Of a DNA stretch of 8,620 nt, positions 1 to 6,920 are shown piece after piece; position 1 is the stretch's first letter, and the number at the start of each line of letters is the position of its first letter. Origin of the DNA: Dehalococcoidia bacterium (GTDB lineage Bacteria > Chloroflexota > Dehalococcoidia > GIF9 > UBA5629); contig JAUVVE010000025.1 of assembly GCA_030604795.1 (NCBI GenBank), positions 1 to 8,620 on the forward strand, given 5' to 3'. The notes below the pieces were generated by a model. That model was not told where the DNA came from, made no database searches, and saw nothing but the letters and a program-made list of their open reading frames with translations. The translations under genes and the position numbers were made by a program.

Positions 1-1893
1 ATAATCGGGCCCAACGGTTCCGGGAAAACGACATTATTCGAAATGATCGCAGGGAATGTGAGCCCGGACACGGGCAGCGTGACTATGCGTAAGGGGACTA
101 CCGTTGGCTATCTGAAGCAGGACATTGGCCCTTCTTCCAAACGGCGATTGCTGGAGGACATCACCAACGCCTCGACACAGATAACTGGCCTGGCACATCG
201 GATTCAGGTTCTCCACGCAGAATTAGCGGAGGGGACAGAGCAGGCGAACTCGGCAGAAGCTCTGCGTGAGCTGGGTGAACTGCAGCACAGATTCGAGGCA
301 GCCGGTGGCTACAGTGCTGAATACGAGGCCAAGATTGTCCTCTCCGGGTTGGGATTTGCGGAATCAGACTTCTACCGTCCGTTGACCAACTTCAGCGGCG
401 GCTGGCTGATGCGCGCCGCTCTGGCCAGACTTCTCGTTCTAAACCCCGACCTGCTGCTCCTTGACGAGCCGACCAACCATCTCGATCTGCAGTCCTGCAT
501 TTGGTTCGAGGACTACCTCAGAACCTGCCAGGGGGCGGTTCTGGTGACCTCACACGACCGAGCATTTCTGAATCGAGTGGTGCGCAAGGTGCTCGCCATT
601 GAGCCAGACGAGGTGCTCTTCCATCATGGCAATTACGACAGTTTCGTCCTAGCTCGACAGAAGGAACTCGAGATTAGGAAAGCCGCAGCCAAGAGGCAGG
701 AACTCAAGATAAAAAGGGAAATGCGCTTCATCGAGCGATTCCGCGCCAAGAACACCAAGGCCACCCAGGTCCAGAGCCGACTGAAACATCTGGAAAAGAC
801 GGAAAGGGTAGTAGTGCCAAGGGCAACCAAGAAGATACACTTCTCCTTCCCCGCGCCGGCACGTAGTGGGCAGGAGGTCATCGCTCTCAAGCACATCCGT
901 AAGTCATATGATACCAACGTCGTCTACCGCGACCTCAATCTGGTTCTCAACAGAGGTGACCGGGTGGCTCTGGTCGGTCCCAACGGCGCTGGCAAGACAA
1001 CCTTGCTCAAGATTCTGGCCGGAGTACTTCCCTTCGAGAAGGGCGAACGAAAACTAGGACACAATGTCACCACGGCATATTATGCGCAGTATAAGCTTGA
1101 GCTTCTCGACCCTGAAAACAGTGCCCTCGCTGAACTGCAGCAGGCGGCCCCAGATGAACCAGAACAGAAGCTGAGAGGTATTCTAGGAGCCTTTCTGTTC
1201 AGCGGTGATGATGTTTATAAAATGATATCCCGCCTATCCGGTGGGGAAAAGAGCCGTCTGGCAATAGCCAAAATGCTGACGCAGCCGGCCAACTTCCTGT
1301 TGATGGACGAACCTACCAATCACCTTGACATTGCCTCACGAGAGATACTCACCGATGCTCTGGAAGCCTATCACGGGACACTCTGCTTCGTCACGCATGA
1401 CCGAACGCTGATTCGGCAGACTGCAAACAAGATCGTCGAGATAACCGATGGCGAACTGCACGTATTCCCCGGCGACTATGATAGCTATCTCTATTGGAAG
1501 GAGCGTTCGGCGGCAGGCGGTTCAGAGACCCACCAACCCCCGAAGGCCAACGCCACGAGGGAAAGCTCGGCAAGGAGCAGACAGCGTCAGCGCAAGCTGG
1601 TCGAGGGGGAACTGAGGAACAAGTACTATCAGGAGAGTGCTCCCACCAAGAAGCGAATGGCCGAGGTGAAGGCCGAGCTCTCGGGGCTCGAGGAGCAACT
1701 GAAGACAGTTGAGAGCTTACTTTCCAGTCCGGAGCATTACAGGGATAGTACCCAAACTGTCGAGACCATCAAGGAGCATCACAGACTCAAGGAGGCCATC
1801 AACTCACTTACGGAGGAACGGGCGAGGCTTTCCGCCGAAGCCGAAAGGATGAAACGGGAGTTCGAGGAAGCCAAGAGCAATATCGAGGCCTGA
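1..1893 (+). CDS. ABC-F family ATPase, YheS/YdiF-like (5' end missing)
   Basis: Soluble twin-ATPase protein of the ABC-F family, whose members bind the ribosomal E site and act on translation; no membrane segment is seen. The frame is open from base 1 and already contains Walker A, so roughly the first 30 residues lie outside the window. Numbering from the first codon: Walker A GPNGSGKT 3-10, signature FSGGW 131-135, Walker B LLLLDEP 151-157 followed by TNHLD; second cassette Walker A GPNGAGKT 326-333, signature LSGGE 412-416, Walker B with D436/E437. Both catalytic glutamates (E156, E437) are present. The charged linker at about 210-270 (including RFRAKNTKATQVQSR) is the P-site tRNA interaction motif and resembles YheS. 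Residues about 520-630 form a Lys/Glu-rich C-terminal coiled coil. It converges on valS. The subfamily call is from memory; a resistance role is possible but nothing here supports it. Confidence 0.93.
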   Translation: MIGPNGSGKTTLFEMIAGNVSPDTGSVTMRKGTTVGYLKQDIGPSSKRRLLEDITNASTQITGLAHRIQVLHAELAEGTEQANSAEALRELGELQHRFEAAGGYSAEYEAKIVLSGLGFAESDFYRPLTNFSGGWLMRAALARLLVLNPDLLLLDEPTNHLDLQSCIWFEDYLRTCQGAVLVTSHDRAFLNRVVRKVLAIEPDEVLFHHGNYDSFVLARQKELEIRKAAAKRQELKIKREMRFIERFRAKNTKATQVQSRLKHLEKTERVVVPRATKKIHFSFPAPARSGQEVIALKHIRKSYDTNVVYRDLNLVLNRGDRVALVGPNGAGKTTLLKILAGVLPFEKGERKLGHNVTTAYYAQYKLELLDPENSALAELQQAAPDEPEQKLRGILGAFLFSGDDVYKMISRLSGGEKSRLAIAKMLTQPANFLLMDEPTNHLDIASREILTDALEAYHGTLCFVTHDRTLIRQTANKIVEITDGELHVFPGDYDSYLYWKERSAAGGSETHQPPKANATRESSARSRQRQRKLVEGELRNKYYQESAPTKKRMAEVKAELSGLEEQLKTVESLLSSPEHYRDSTQTVETIKEHHRLKEAINSLTEERARLSAEAERMKREFEEAKSNIEA

Positions 1894-1915
1894 AAAAGGA
1901 CATCGTGTCACATTT

Positions 1916-1930
1916 GGTCACAACATGACC
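1916..1930. terminator. Small inverted repeat between convergent genes, possible weak terminator
   Basis: GGTCA-CAACA-TGACC forms a perfect 5 bp stem with a 5-base loop. It sits in the 53 bp between the ABC-F stop and the valS stop, where a two-way terminator would be expected. Neither strand has a T-run after it, so it is not a convincing intrinsic terminator. GTCACA also occurs twice as a direct repeat nearby (from 1907 and 1917). Confidence 0.2.
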
Positions 1931-1946
1931 TGGAGCAAGCCAACCG

Positions 1947-4610
1947 TCAGCTGAGCTGAGCCAACTCCTGCCTCAGCCTCACCAACTTATCCTCACAAGC
2001 TTGAAGCTTGCCGCGCTCCTTCTCCACCACCGCTGCCGGTGCCCTGGACACAAAGGCGGCGTCTTTCAATCTCTCTTCCAGCCGGGCGATTTCCACCTCA
2101 TTGGCGCTGATTTCTCTCTCCAGACGCTGCCTCTCGGCAACCAAGTCAACCATGCCCGCCCAGGGCAAAACCACCTCAGCCTCCTTTAGTACCAGAATCA
2201 GGGCTTTCTCCCCCTCGGCTTGCCTTTGGTCCCGACTCAACACCGCCAGAGGCCGAGCCTTGGCCAGGGTTTCTATAGCCTCCAACTGCGAAGCTATGGC
2301 CAAGCGAAGATTACCGGCATAGATACGAGCTTCAATCCACTTGGCTGCCTCCACTTTGTGCTCGGCCCTGGCGTTGCGAATTGAACGGATGATTTCTATG
2401 ACCGAGTCCATCACTTGCTCTGCCTCAGTATCGATGACTTGCACATCAGCCGCCGGATACGCTGCAATCATTATAGAAGGTGAATCGAGGCTTCCCTCAG
2501 GCAAACGCTGCTTCAGGCCCTGCCACAACTCCTCGGTGATGAACGGCATGAAGGGATGGAGCAGGCGGAGCGTCATCTCCAGCACATGGGCCAGAACAGG
2601 CAGGGGTGAAGAAGTCGGCTGAGCGAGGCGGATCTTGACCATTTCAATGTACCAATCACAGAATTCACCCCAGAAGAAGTCGTGGATTTGCCGCTCAGCC
2701 TCCCCAAACTGGTAATCAGACACCAACCTATCAACTTCAAGGACAAGGCGATTAAGCCGACTGAAAATCCAGCGGTCTTCTATTGGCTGCGGACGCGTCA
2801 CCCTCAAATCTGCCAACGCCCGACTGCTTATCTCGCCGGCCTCGAGGCTTTGCAGCACAAACCTGGCGGCATTCCACAGCTTGTTGGCAAAGTTCCGTCC
2901 CGCCTCCAGCCTATGCCGGCCGAGATTAACATCGTTACCCGGAGAAGTCCCGGTAGTCACGGCAAAGCGAACGGCGTCAGTGCCATACTCATCTATGGCA
3001 TCAGTCGGACTTAAAACATTCCCCCGCATCTTGCTCATCTTCTCACCTTTCTCGTCCCGAATCAGACCGTGCAGGTAAACAGTATGGAAGGGAATATCAC
3101 CAGTGTCTTCCAACCCCATCATTATCATCCTGGCAACCCAGAAGAACAATATGTCATAGCCAGTTTCCATAACGGAGGTTGGATAAAAATACTTAAGGTC
3201 ATCAGTATCCTGTGGCCAGCCCAAAGTCGAGTGCGGCCACAATGCCGAGCTGAACCAGGTATCGAGCACATCAGGGTCTTGAACGATGGCATCCGAGCCA
3301 CAATGACCGCAACCTGAAGGCTCATCAACAGACACGGTTAGCTCACCGCACCTGTCGCAATACCACACCGGAATTCGATGACCCCACCACAGTTGCCGGC
3401 TGATGCACCAGTCACGGATATTCTCCATCCAGTTGACATATACCTTGGTGAATCGCTCCGGGATTATGGCGATACGACCTTCATCAACAGCCCTGATTGC
3501 CGCCTCGGCTAACGGCGCTACTCTAACAAACCACTGCTGGCTAACCTCGGGCTCAATCATTGTCTGACAACGGTCGCAGTGCCCCACTGAATGGGCATGC
3601 GGCTCAGTCTTCTCCAGTAGGCCGGCCTTCTCAAAGTCAGCTATTACCCTCGCCCGGCAGGCAAAGCGGTCAAGCCCAGCGTAGGGACCGGCCTCCTCGT
3701 TCATGGTAGCGTCCGGGTTCAGTATGTTCACCAGCGCTAGGCCCTGTCGCCCCGATATCTCAAAGTCCACCGGGTCATGAGCCGGAGTAATCTTAACCGC
3801 ACCAGTGCCAAATGTGAGGTCAACAGCGCTGTCAGTAATGACAGGAATCACCCTTCCGATGACCGGGAGAACAACCTTCTTACCCACCAGGCCCTTGAAA
3901 CGCCCATCCTCAGGATTCACCGCCACGGCAGTATCGCCGAGGTAGGTCTCTGGCCGAGTAGTAGCTACCGTAACAAAGCCGTCGCCATCGGCAAACGGGT
4001 AACGGAGGTAGTAAAGATTGCCCGTCACGTCCTTGTGCTGGACTTCCAAGTCCGAAAGGGCAGTCTGACAGCGGGGGCACCAGTTGATAATCCGCTCGCC
4101 GCGATAAATCAGCTCCTTGTCATATAGGCGAACGAAAGCAGTACGGACCGCCCTAACTGGCCCATCGTCCAGGGTGAAACACTCGCGCGTCCAGTCACAG
4201 GAAGCTCCCAGTCGCTGATGCTGATAGGTAATTGACTGCCGGGACTGGTTTACCCATTCCCACACGCGCTCGACGAACTTCTCCCTGCCCAATTCGTGCC
4301 GGTCCGTTCCTTCTTCGGCCAGCTTTTGCTCCACAACCACCTGAGTGCCAATACCTGCATGGTCCACTCCGGGCAACCACAGGGCAGGCTCACCCTTCAT
4401 CCGATGCCACCTGGTCATAATGTCCTCCAAAGCAGCAGTCAGAGCATGTCCCAGATGAAGCTCACCGGTCACGTTGGGCGGCGGCATAATGATGACGAAC
4501 GGTTTCTTGCCGTGGTCTATTTTAGGGGTGAAGTAGCCCTGCTCCATCCAGAAGCGGTACCACTTCTGCTCAACTTCACCCGGCTCATAAGCCTTTGGAA
4601 TTTCAGGCAT
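1947..4610 (-). CDS. valS: Valyl-tRNA synthetase
   Basis: Cytoplasmic class Ia synthetase that charges tRNA-Val with valine and edits mischarged threonine. The 887 residues are a normal full length. Visible in order: N-terminal start typical of ValRS (EVEQKWYRFW); class I HIGH motif as HLGH 52-55 within PPPNVTGELHLGH; editing domain about 200-350 with TTRPET (217-222) and GTGAVKITPAHDP; ISRQLWWGHRIP (403-414); DVLDTWFSSALWP; ATP loop KMSKM 524-528 where KMSKS is usual; anticodon-binding helices about 610-770; and a C-terminal coiled-coil tRNA arm about 820-887. Four CxxC pairs (178/181, 345/348, 418/421, 434/437) suggest zinc knuckles. The start is the ATG at 4610, preceded by a GGGGGA ribosome site. 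It lies 280 bp after coaBC across a repeat-filled gap, so it may have its own promoter; no T-box leader is visible. Confidence 0.98.
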   Translation of the reverse strand: MPEIPKAYEPGEVEQKWYRFWMEQGYFTPKIDHGKKPFVIIMPPPNVTGELHLGHALTAALEDIMTRWHRMKGEPALWLPGVDHAGIGTQVVVEQKLAEEGTDRHELGREKFVERVWEWVNQSRQSITYQHQRLGASCDWTRECFTLDDGPVRAVRTAFVRLYDKELIYRGERIINWCPRCQTALSDLEVQHKDVTGNLYYLRYPFADGDGFVTVATTRPETYLGDTAVAVNPEDGRFKGLVGKKVVLPVIGRVIPVITDSAVDLTFGTGAVKITPAHDPVDFEISGRQGLALVNILNPDATMNEEAGPYAGLDRFACRARVIADFEKAGLLEKTEPHAHSVGHCDRCQTMIEPEVSQQWFVRVAPLAEAAIRAVDEGRIAIIPERFTKVYVNWMENIRDWCISRQLWWGHRIPVWYCDRCGELTVSVDEPSGCGHCGSDAIVQDPDVLDTWFSSALWPHSTLGWPQDTDDLKYFYPTSVMETGYDILFFWVARMIMMGLEDTGDIPFHTVYLHGLIRDEKGEKMSKMRGNVLSPTDAIDEYGTDAVRFAVTTGTSPGNDVNLGRHRLEAGRNFANKLWNAARFVLQSLEAGEISSRALADLRVTRPQPIEDRWIFSRLNRLVLEVDRLVSDYQFGEAERQIHDFFWGEFCDWYIEMVKIRLAQPTSSPLPVLAHVLEMTLRLLHPFMPFITEELWQGLKQRLPEGSLDSPSIMIAAYPAADVQVIDTEAEQVMDSVIEIIRSIRNARAEHKVEAAKWIEARIYAGNLRLAIASQLEAIETLAKARPLAVLSRDQRQAEGEKALILVLKEAEVVLPWAGMVDLVAERQRLEREISANEVEIARLEERLKDAAFVSRAPAAVVEKERGKLQACEDKLVRLRQELAQLS

Positions 4611-4620
4611 AAGTCATACT

Positions 4621-4626
4621 TCCCCC
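4621..4626 (-). promoter_or_regulatory. Ribosome binding site of valS
   Basis: On the - strand GGGGGA lies 10 bases before the ATG at 4610. It is G-rich rather than the classic AGGAGG, but it supports this start, as does the family-typical N-terminus. No clear -10/-35 pair could be picked out upstream. Confidence 0.55.
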
Positions 4627-4668
4627 ATGTTCTAACTTGGATGAACGACCATTAGATAAGTCATTCTC

Positions 4669-4738
4669 TGTCATCCTGAGCCCTACGGGCGAAGAATCTC
4701 TATCCTTCTTTAGACTCTTCGCTCCGCTCAGAGTGACA
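4669..4738. repeat. 70 bp imperfect palindromic repeat (REP/MITE-like)
   Basis: The ends are TGTCATCCTGAG (4669-4680) and CTCAGAGTGACA (4727-4738); the reverse complement of the latter is TGTCACTCTGAG, a match at 10 of 12 positions. Inside, CGAAGAATC (4690-4698) pairs with GACTCTTCG (4713-4721) with one mismatch, and GCCC-TAC-GGGC (4680-4690) makes a small side hairpin. The whole unit can fold into one long stem-loop on either strand. It has no coding capacity. Sequences of the type GTCAT-CTGAGC-GAAGAATCT are familiar to me as dispersed intergenic repeats in many bacterial genomes, but copy number in this genome cannot be seen from one window. It lies between coaBC and valS and may influence mRNA processing or simply be a passenger. 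Confidence 0.75.
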
Positions 4739-4752
4739 ATTCACTATTAAAA

Positions 4753-4797
4753 TGCGACCCATTCAGGGTCGCCAGCCAGGCTAAAGCCTCGCGCTAC
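4753..4797. repeat. Hairpin repeat, copy A (shorter, decayed)
   Basis: Starts with the perfect stem GCGACCC-ATTCA-GGGTCGC (4754-4772), then a short spacer, then GGCTAAAGCC and TCGCGCTAC (4779-4797). It aligns in the same orientation with copy B at 4825-4894: both run TGCGACC, loop, GGTCGC, spacer, GGCTAAAGCCTCGC, then CTAC. Copy A has lost the left GTAG end (AAAA is there instead) and has a single short spacer. It is non-coding. Being a second divergent copy only about 30 bp away, it shows that the element is a repeat family rather than chance sequence. Confidence 0.75.
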
Positions 4798-4824
4798 ATG
4801 CCCCATCCGTCTAATCCAACCAAT

Positions 4825-4894
4825 GTAGTGCGACCTTTTAAGGTCGCCTTAAGCGAGGAGGGTCGCCTTAAGCGAGGCTAAAGCCTCGCACTAC
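4825..4894. repeat. Hairpin repeat, copy B, with 9 bp terminal inverted repeats
   Basis: A 70 bp unit bounded by perfect 9 bp inverted ends, GTAGTGCGA (4825-4833) and TCGCACTAC (4886-4894). It contains two stem-loops with 8 bp stems and 2-base loops: GCGACCTT-TT-AAGGTCGC (4830-4847) and GCGAGGCT-AA-AGCCTCGC (4872-4889). Its right end overlaps the last four bases of coaBC, so the CTA inside CTAC is the TAG stop of coaBC on the - strand. The hairpin at 4872-4889 follows that stop at once and could protect or end the coaBC transcript, though no T-run follows. It has no coding capacity and no recognisable transposase nearby. If mobile, it would depend on an enzyme encoded elsewhere. Confidence 0.8.
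4842..4877. repeat. 17 bp tandem direct repeat, 19 bp period, inside copy B
   Basis: GGTCGCCTTAAGCGAGG occurs at 4842-4858 and again, without mismatch, at 4861-4877, separated by two bases. This is a local duplication of the spacer module between the two hairpins of copy B. Copy A carries only one, different, spacer, so the duplication explains most of the length difference between the copies. Confidence 0.85.
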
Positions 4895-6087
4895 TTTCTG
4901 TGCAAAAGCTCAACTACCTTGTCCAGAATCCTATCGGCTACTTCCCTCTTGGGCAAAAGGGGTAGTTTCTCGACCTTGTCCTCGCGGTTGATTATCACCA
5001 CCTGGTTAGTATCAGCACCGATGCCACTACCGGCAGCCGTAATGTCATTGCCAACGACGAGGTCAAGCTTCTTCTTATGGAGCTTCTCTTTGGCATTTGC
5101 CACCAGATTCTCGCTTTCGGCGGCAAAGCCAACCCTCAGGAAATCGCCCTTTACCTGCCCGAGAATGTCCGGCGTCCTCTCCAGTTCCAAGATCAACTCA
5201 GAGACCTGCTGCCGCTTAATCTTGCTCTCGGAGGCCCGCACCGGCCGGTAATCGGCCACTGCTGCCGCCATAATCAAGGCGTCAGCCTTGGCAACAGCCT
5301 TCTGCACTGCCTCGTACATTTGCTGAGCAGTACCAACATCAACCATCTCGACACCGGCTGGATTGGAGAGAGCACTGGGCGCACTTACAAGTACTACCTG
5401 AGCACCGCGATCCCTCGCTGCCTCAGCCAGGGCATAACCCATCTTGCCCGAGGAGCGGTTAGTCAGGCACCGGACCGGGTCGACTGGTTCCTGGGTACCC
5501 CCGGCGGTGACCACAATGCGTTTGCCGGCCAAATCACCGCTTCTGCCTAACACCTGGCATATGGCCCCCACGATCTCGTCTATATCAGTCAGGCGTCCCA
5601 GACCCATTTCGCCCGAGGCAAGCCGACCGTACGCCGGACCAACAATGCTGAAGTCACGAGCCCGCAGCTTGGCCAGATTATCCTGCGTAATCGGGTTCTC
5701 ATACATATTCACGTTCATCGCCGGAGCTACAACCACCGGGGCTTTGGTCGCCAGCACCGTGCAGCCAAGCATGTCATCAGCAATGCCAGCGGCCAGTTTG
5801 GCTATCATATTAGCCGTGGCCGGAGCTATCACCACCACGTCAGCAGCTTCGGCCAGAGCCACGTGCTCAACACTGAACTCAGATGCCAACTCAAACATCT
5901 CGGTAACCACAGACCGCCCAGTGATATTGCGAAAGGTAATCGGTGTGATAAACCGGGCAGCCGCTTCCGTCATAACCACCTCAACCCTGGCTCCTGCCTG
6001 AGTTAGCCGGCTGGCTAGGTCAGCAGCCTTATAAGCAGCGATGCTGCCGGTTACTCCCAGCACTACAGTCTTGTTAGTTAGCTTCAT
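4891..6087 (-). CDS. coaBC: Bifunctional phosphopantothenoylcysteine decarboxylase / phosphopantothenate-cysteine ligase
   Basis: Catalyses two successive CoA steps in the cytoplasm: the CoaB half joins 4'-phosphopantothenate to cysteine using CTP, and the FMN-dependent CoaC half decarboxylates the product to 4'-phosphopantetheine. I start it at the ATG at 6087, giving 398 residues, because AGGAGG sits 8 bases ahead; the ATG at 6111 would put that site inside the gene. CoaC domain is about 1-185: GVTGSIAAYK near the N-terminus, catalytic H75 in VEHVALA, N125 in PAMNVNM. The substrate flap reads LASGEMGLGR, with Ser158 where E. coli has catalytic Cys158. CoaB domain is about 188-398: N210 in LTNRSSGKMG, D279 in AADYRP-like VADYRP, K289 in SKIK, all colinear with E. 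coli. It lies 27 bp after coaX. The stop codon lies in the end of a repeat element. Confidence 0.97.
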   Translation of the reverse strand: MKLTNKTVVLGVTGSIAAYKAADLASRLTQAGARVEVVMTEAAARFITPITFRNITGRSVVTEMFELASEFSVEHVALAEAADVVVIAPATANMIAKLAAGIADDMLGCTVLATKAPVVVAPAMNVNMYENPITQDNLAKLRARDFSIVGPAYGRLASGEMGLGRLTDIDEIVGAICQVLGRSGDLAGKRIVVTAGGTQEPVDPVRCLTNRSSGKMGYALAEAARDRGAQVVLVSAPSALSNPAGVEMVDVGTAQQMYEAVQKAVAKADALIMAAAVADYRPVRASESKIKRQQVSELILELERTPDILGQVKGDFLRVGFAAESENLVANAKEKLHKKKLDLVVGNDITAAGSGIGADTNQVVIINREDKVEKLPLLPKREVADRILDKVVELLHRK

Positions 6088-6095
6088 ACCTTGCC

Positions 6096-6101
6096 CCTCC
6101 T
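6096..6101 (-). promoter_or_regulatory. Ribosome binding site deciding the coaBC start
   Basis: A perfect AGGAGG on the - strand lies 8 bases before the ATG at 6087. The resulting N-terminus, MKLTNKTVVLGVTGS, fits the family. The upstream in-frame ATG at 6111 would add eight residues (MRGQEGQG) that simply translate this site. Confidence 0.85.
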
Positions 6102-6114
6102 GGCCCCGCAACCT

Positions 6115-6882
6115 CTAGGTTCTGTTCATTTCGTGAATCAAGCGCAGGCCGATCAGCGTCAAATCCGGGTTTACCACCTCGATTATCGGCGTTTCCTGAG
6201 CCAGAAGCTCAGCGTAGCCTCCGGTAGCTACCACTTTCGCCTTGCTTGCCAGCTCCCTCTGTATTCGGGCGACTATGCCTTCAATCAACCCCACGTAGCC
6301 GAAGACTATCCCCGACCGCATAGCAGCCACGGTGTTCCTGCCGATAGTCTGCTCAGGGTGACTCAGTTCCACCCGAGGCAGCGCGGCAGTCCGAGTGAAC
6401 AGAGCCTCAGTGGCGATAGCAATTCCCGGTGCAATAGCTCCACCAAGATAGTCCCCTTCTCCAGATACAACATCAAAAGTGGTGGCAGTGCCGAAGTCAA
6501 TGACAATCACCGCACCACCGTACAGATGATGAGCCGCCACCGCGTTCACTATACGGTCAGCGCCAACCTCCCTTGGGTTATCCATGCAGATCCGCACTCC
6601 CGTCTTGACCCCAGCTCCCACCACCAGAGGAGACACGTCCAGATAGCGCCGGCACACTTCCTCAAAAACGCCCACCAGGGGCGGAACAACGCTGGATAAC
6701 ACCGCGTCGGTGATTTGGGAAGCCGCCAAGCCCTGGCGGTCAAAGAGGTTCAGGAGCAAGGTGGCATACTCGTCCGGCATACGATGGACCCCGGTAGCTA
6801 ACCTCCAGGTTGCCTTCAACTTGGCGTCATCAAAGACGCCAAGAATGATGTTGGTATTACCGATATCAGCAGCTAGTAACAT
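6115..6882 (-). CDS. coaX: Type III pantothenate kinase
   Basis: Phosphorylates pantothenate to 4'-phosphopantothenate, the first step of CoA synthesis; its product feeds CoaB encoded next. It belongs to the acetate/sugar kinase-Hsp70-actin fold, and the type III enzyme is known to need a monovalent cation and to escape CoA feedback inhibition. The 255 residues are the usual length. Motifs: phosphate-binding DIGNTN 6-11, GADR 107-110 with catalytic Asp109, and DFGTATT 129-135; GGA-APGI (147-154) also matches. An in-frame TGA four codons upstream and the typical MLLAADIGNTN opening fix the ATG at 6882. There is no good ribosome site near it; the nearest purine-rich stretch (GGAGGGG) is about 28 bases away, so translation may be coupled to nnr, which ends 38 bp upstream. 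No type I or II kinase gene is seen in the window. Confidence 0.97.
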   Translation of the reverse strand: MLLAADIGNTNIILGVFDDAKLKATWRLATGVHRMPDEYATLLLNLFDRQGLAASQITDAVLSSVVPPLVGVFEEVCRRYLDVSPLVVGAGVKTGVRICMDNPREVGADRIVNAVAAHHLYGGAVIVIDFGTATTFDVVSGEGDYLGGAIAPGIAIATEALFTRTAALPRVELSHPEQTIGRNTVAAMRSGIVFGYVGLIEGIVARIQRELASKAKVVATGGYAELLAQETPIIEVVNPDLTLIGLRLIHEMNRT

Positions 6883-6920
6883 GACATCAAATCAGAGTAT
6901 GGCTTCGACCCCTCCAAACC

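Noticed and set aside
4611..4740. valS promoter with TTGTCA (4734-4739, - strand) as -35
   Set aside because: At 17 bases spacing the -10 would be AGTCTA, a poor match, and both lie inside the palindromic repeat; nothing better was found.
4611..4890. T-box or other riboswitch leader ahead of valS
   Set aside because: I looked for the T-box core and a terminator/antiterminator pair. The structure present is accounted for by the repeat elements, and no terminator with a T-run lies near the valS start.
4753..4894. CRISPR array
   Set aside because: There are only two divergent repeat copies plus a 19 bp tandem duplication, without regular unique spacers, and no cas gene is near.
5077..6001. Long open frames on the + strand opposite coaBC (5077-5550 and 5444-6001)
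   Set aside because: They lie wholly antisense to a gene with complete family motifs, overlap each other, and their translations are low-complexity Ser/Ala/Thr-rich with no recognisable domain.
6088..6111. Upstream coaBC start at 6111
   Set aside because: It would place the perfect AGGAGG ribosome site inside the gene and add residues without family support.
6091..6699. A 202-codon open frame on the + strand opposite coaX
   Set aside because: Antisense to a clear type III pantothenate kinase; the translation has no domain and is explained by codon bias of the real gene.
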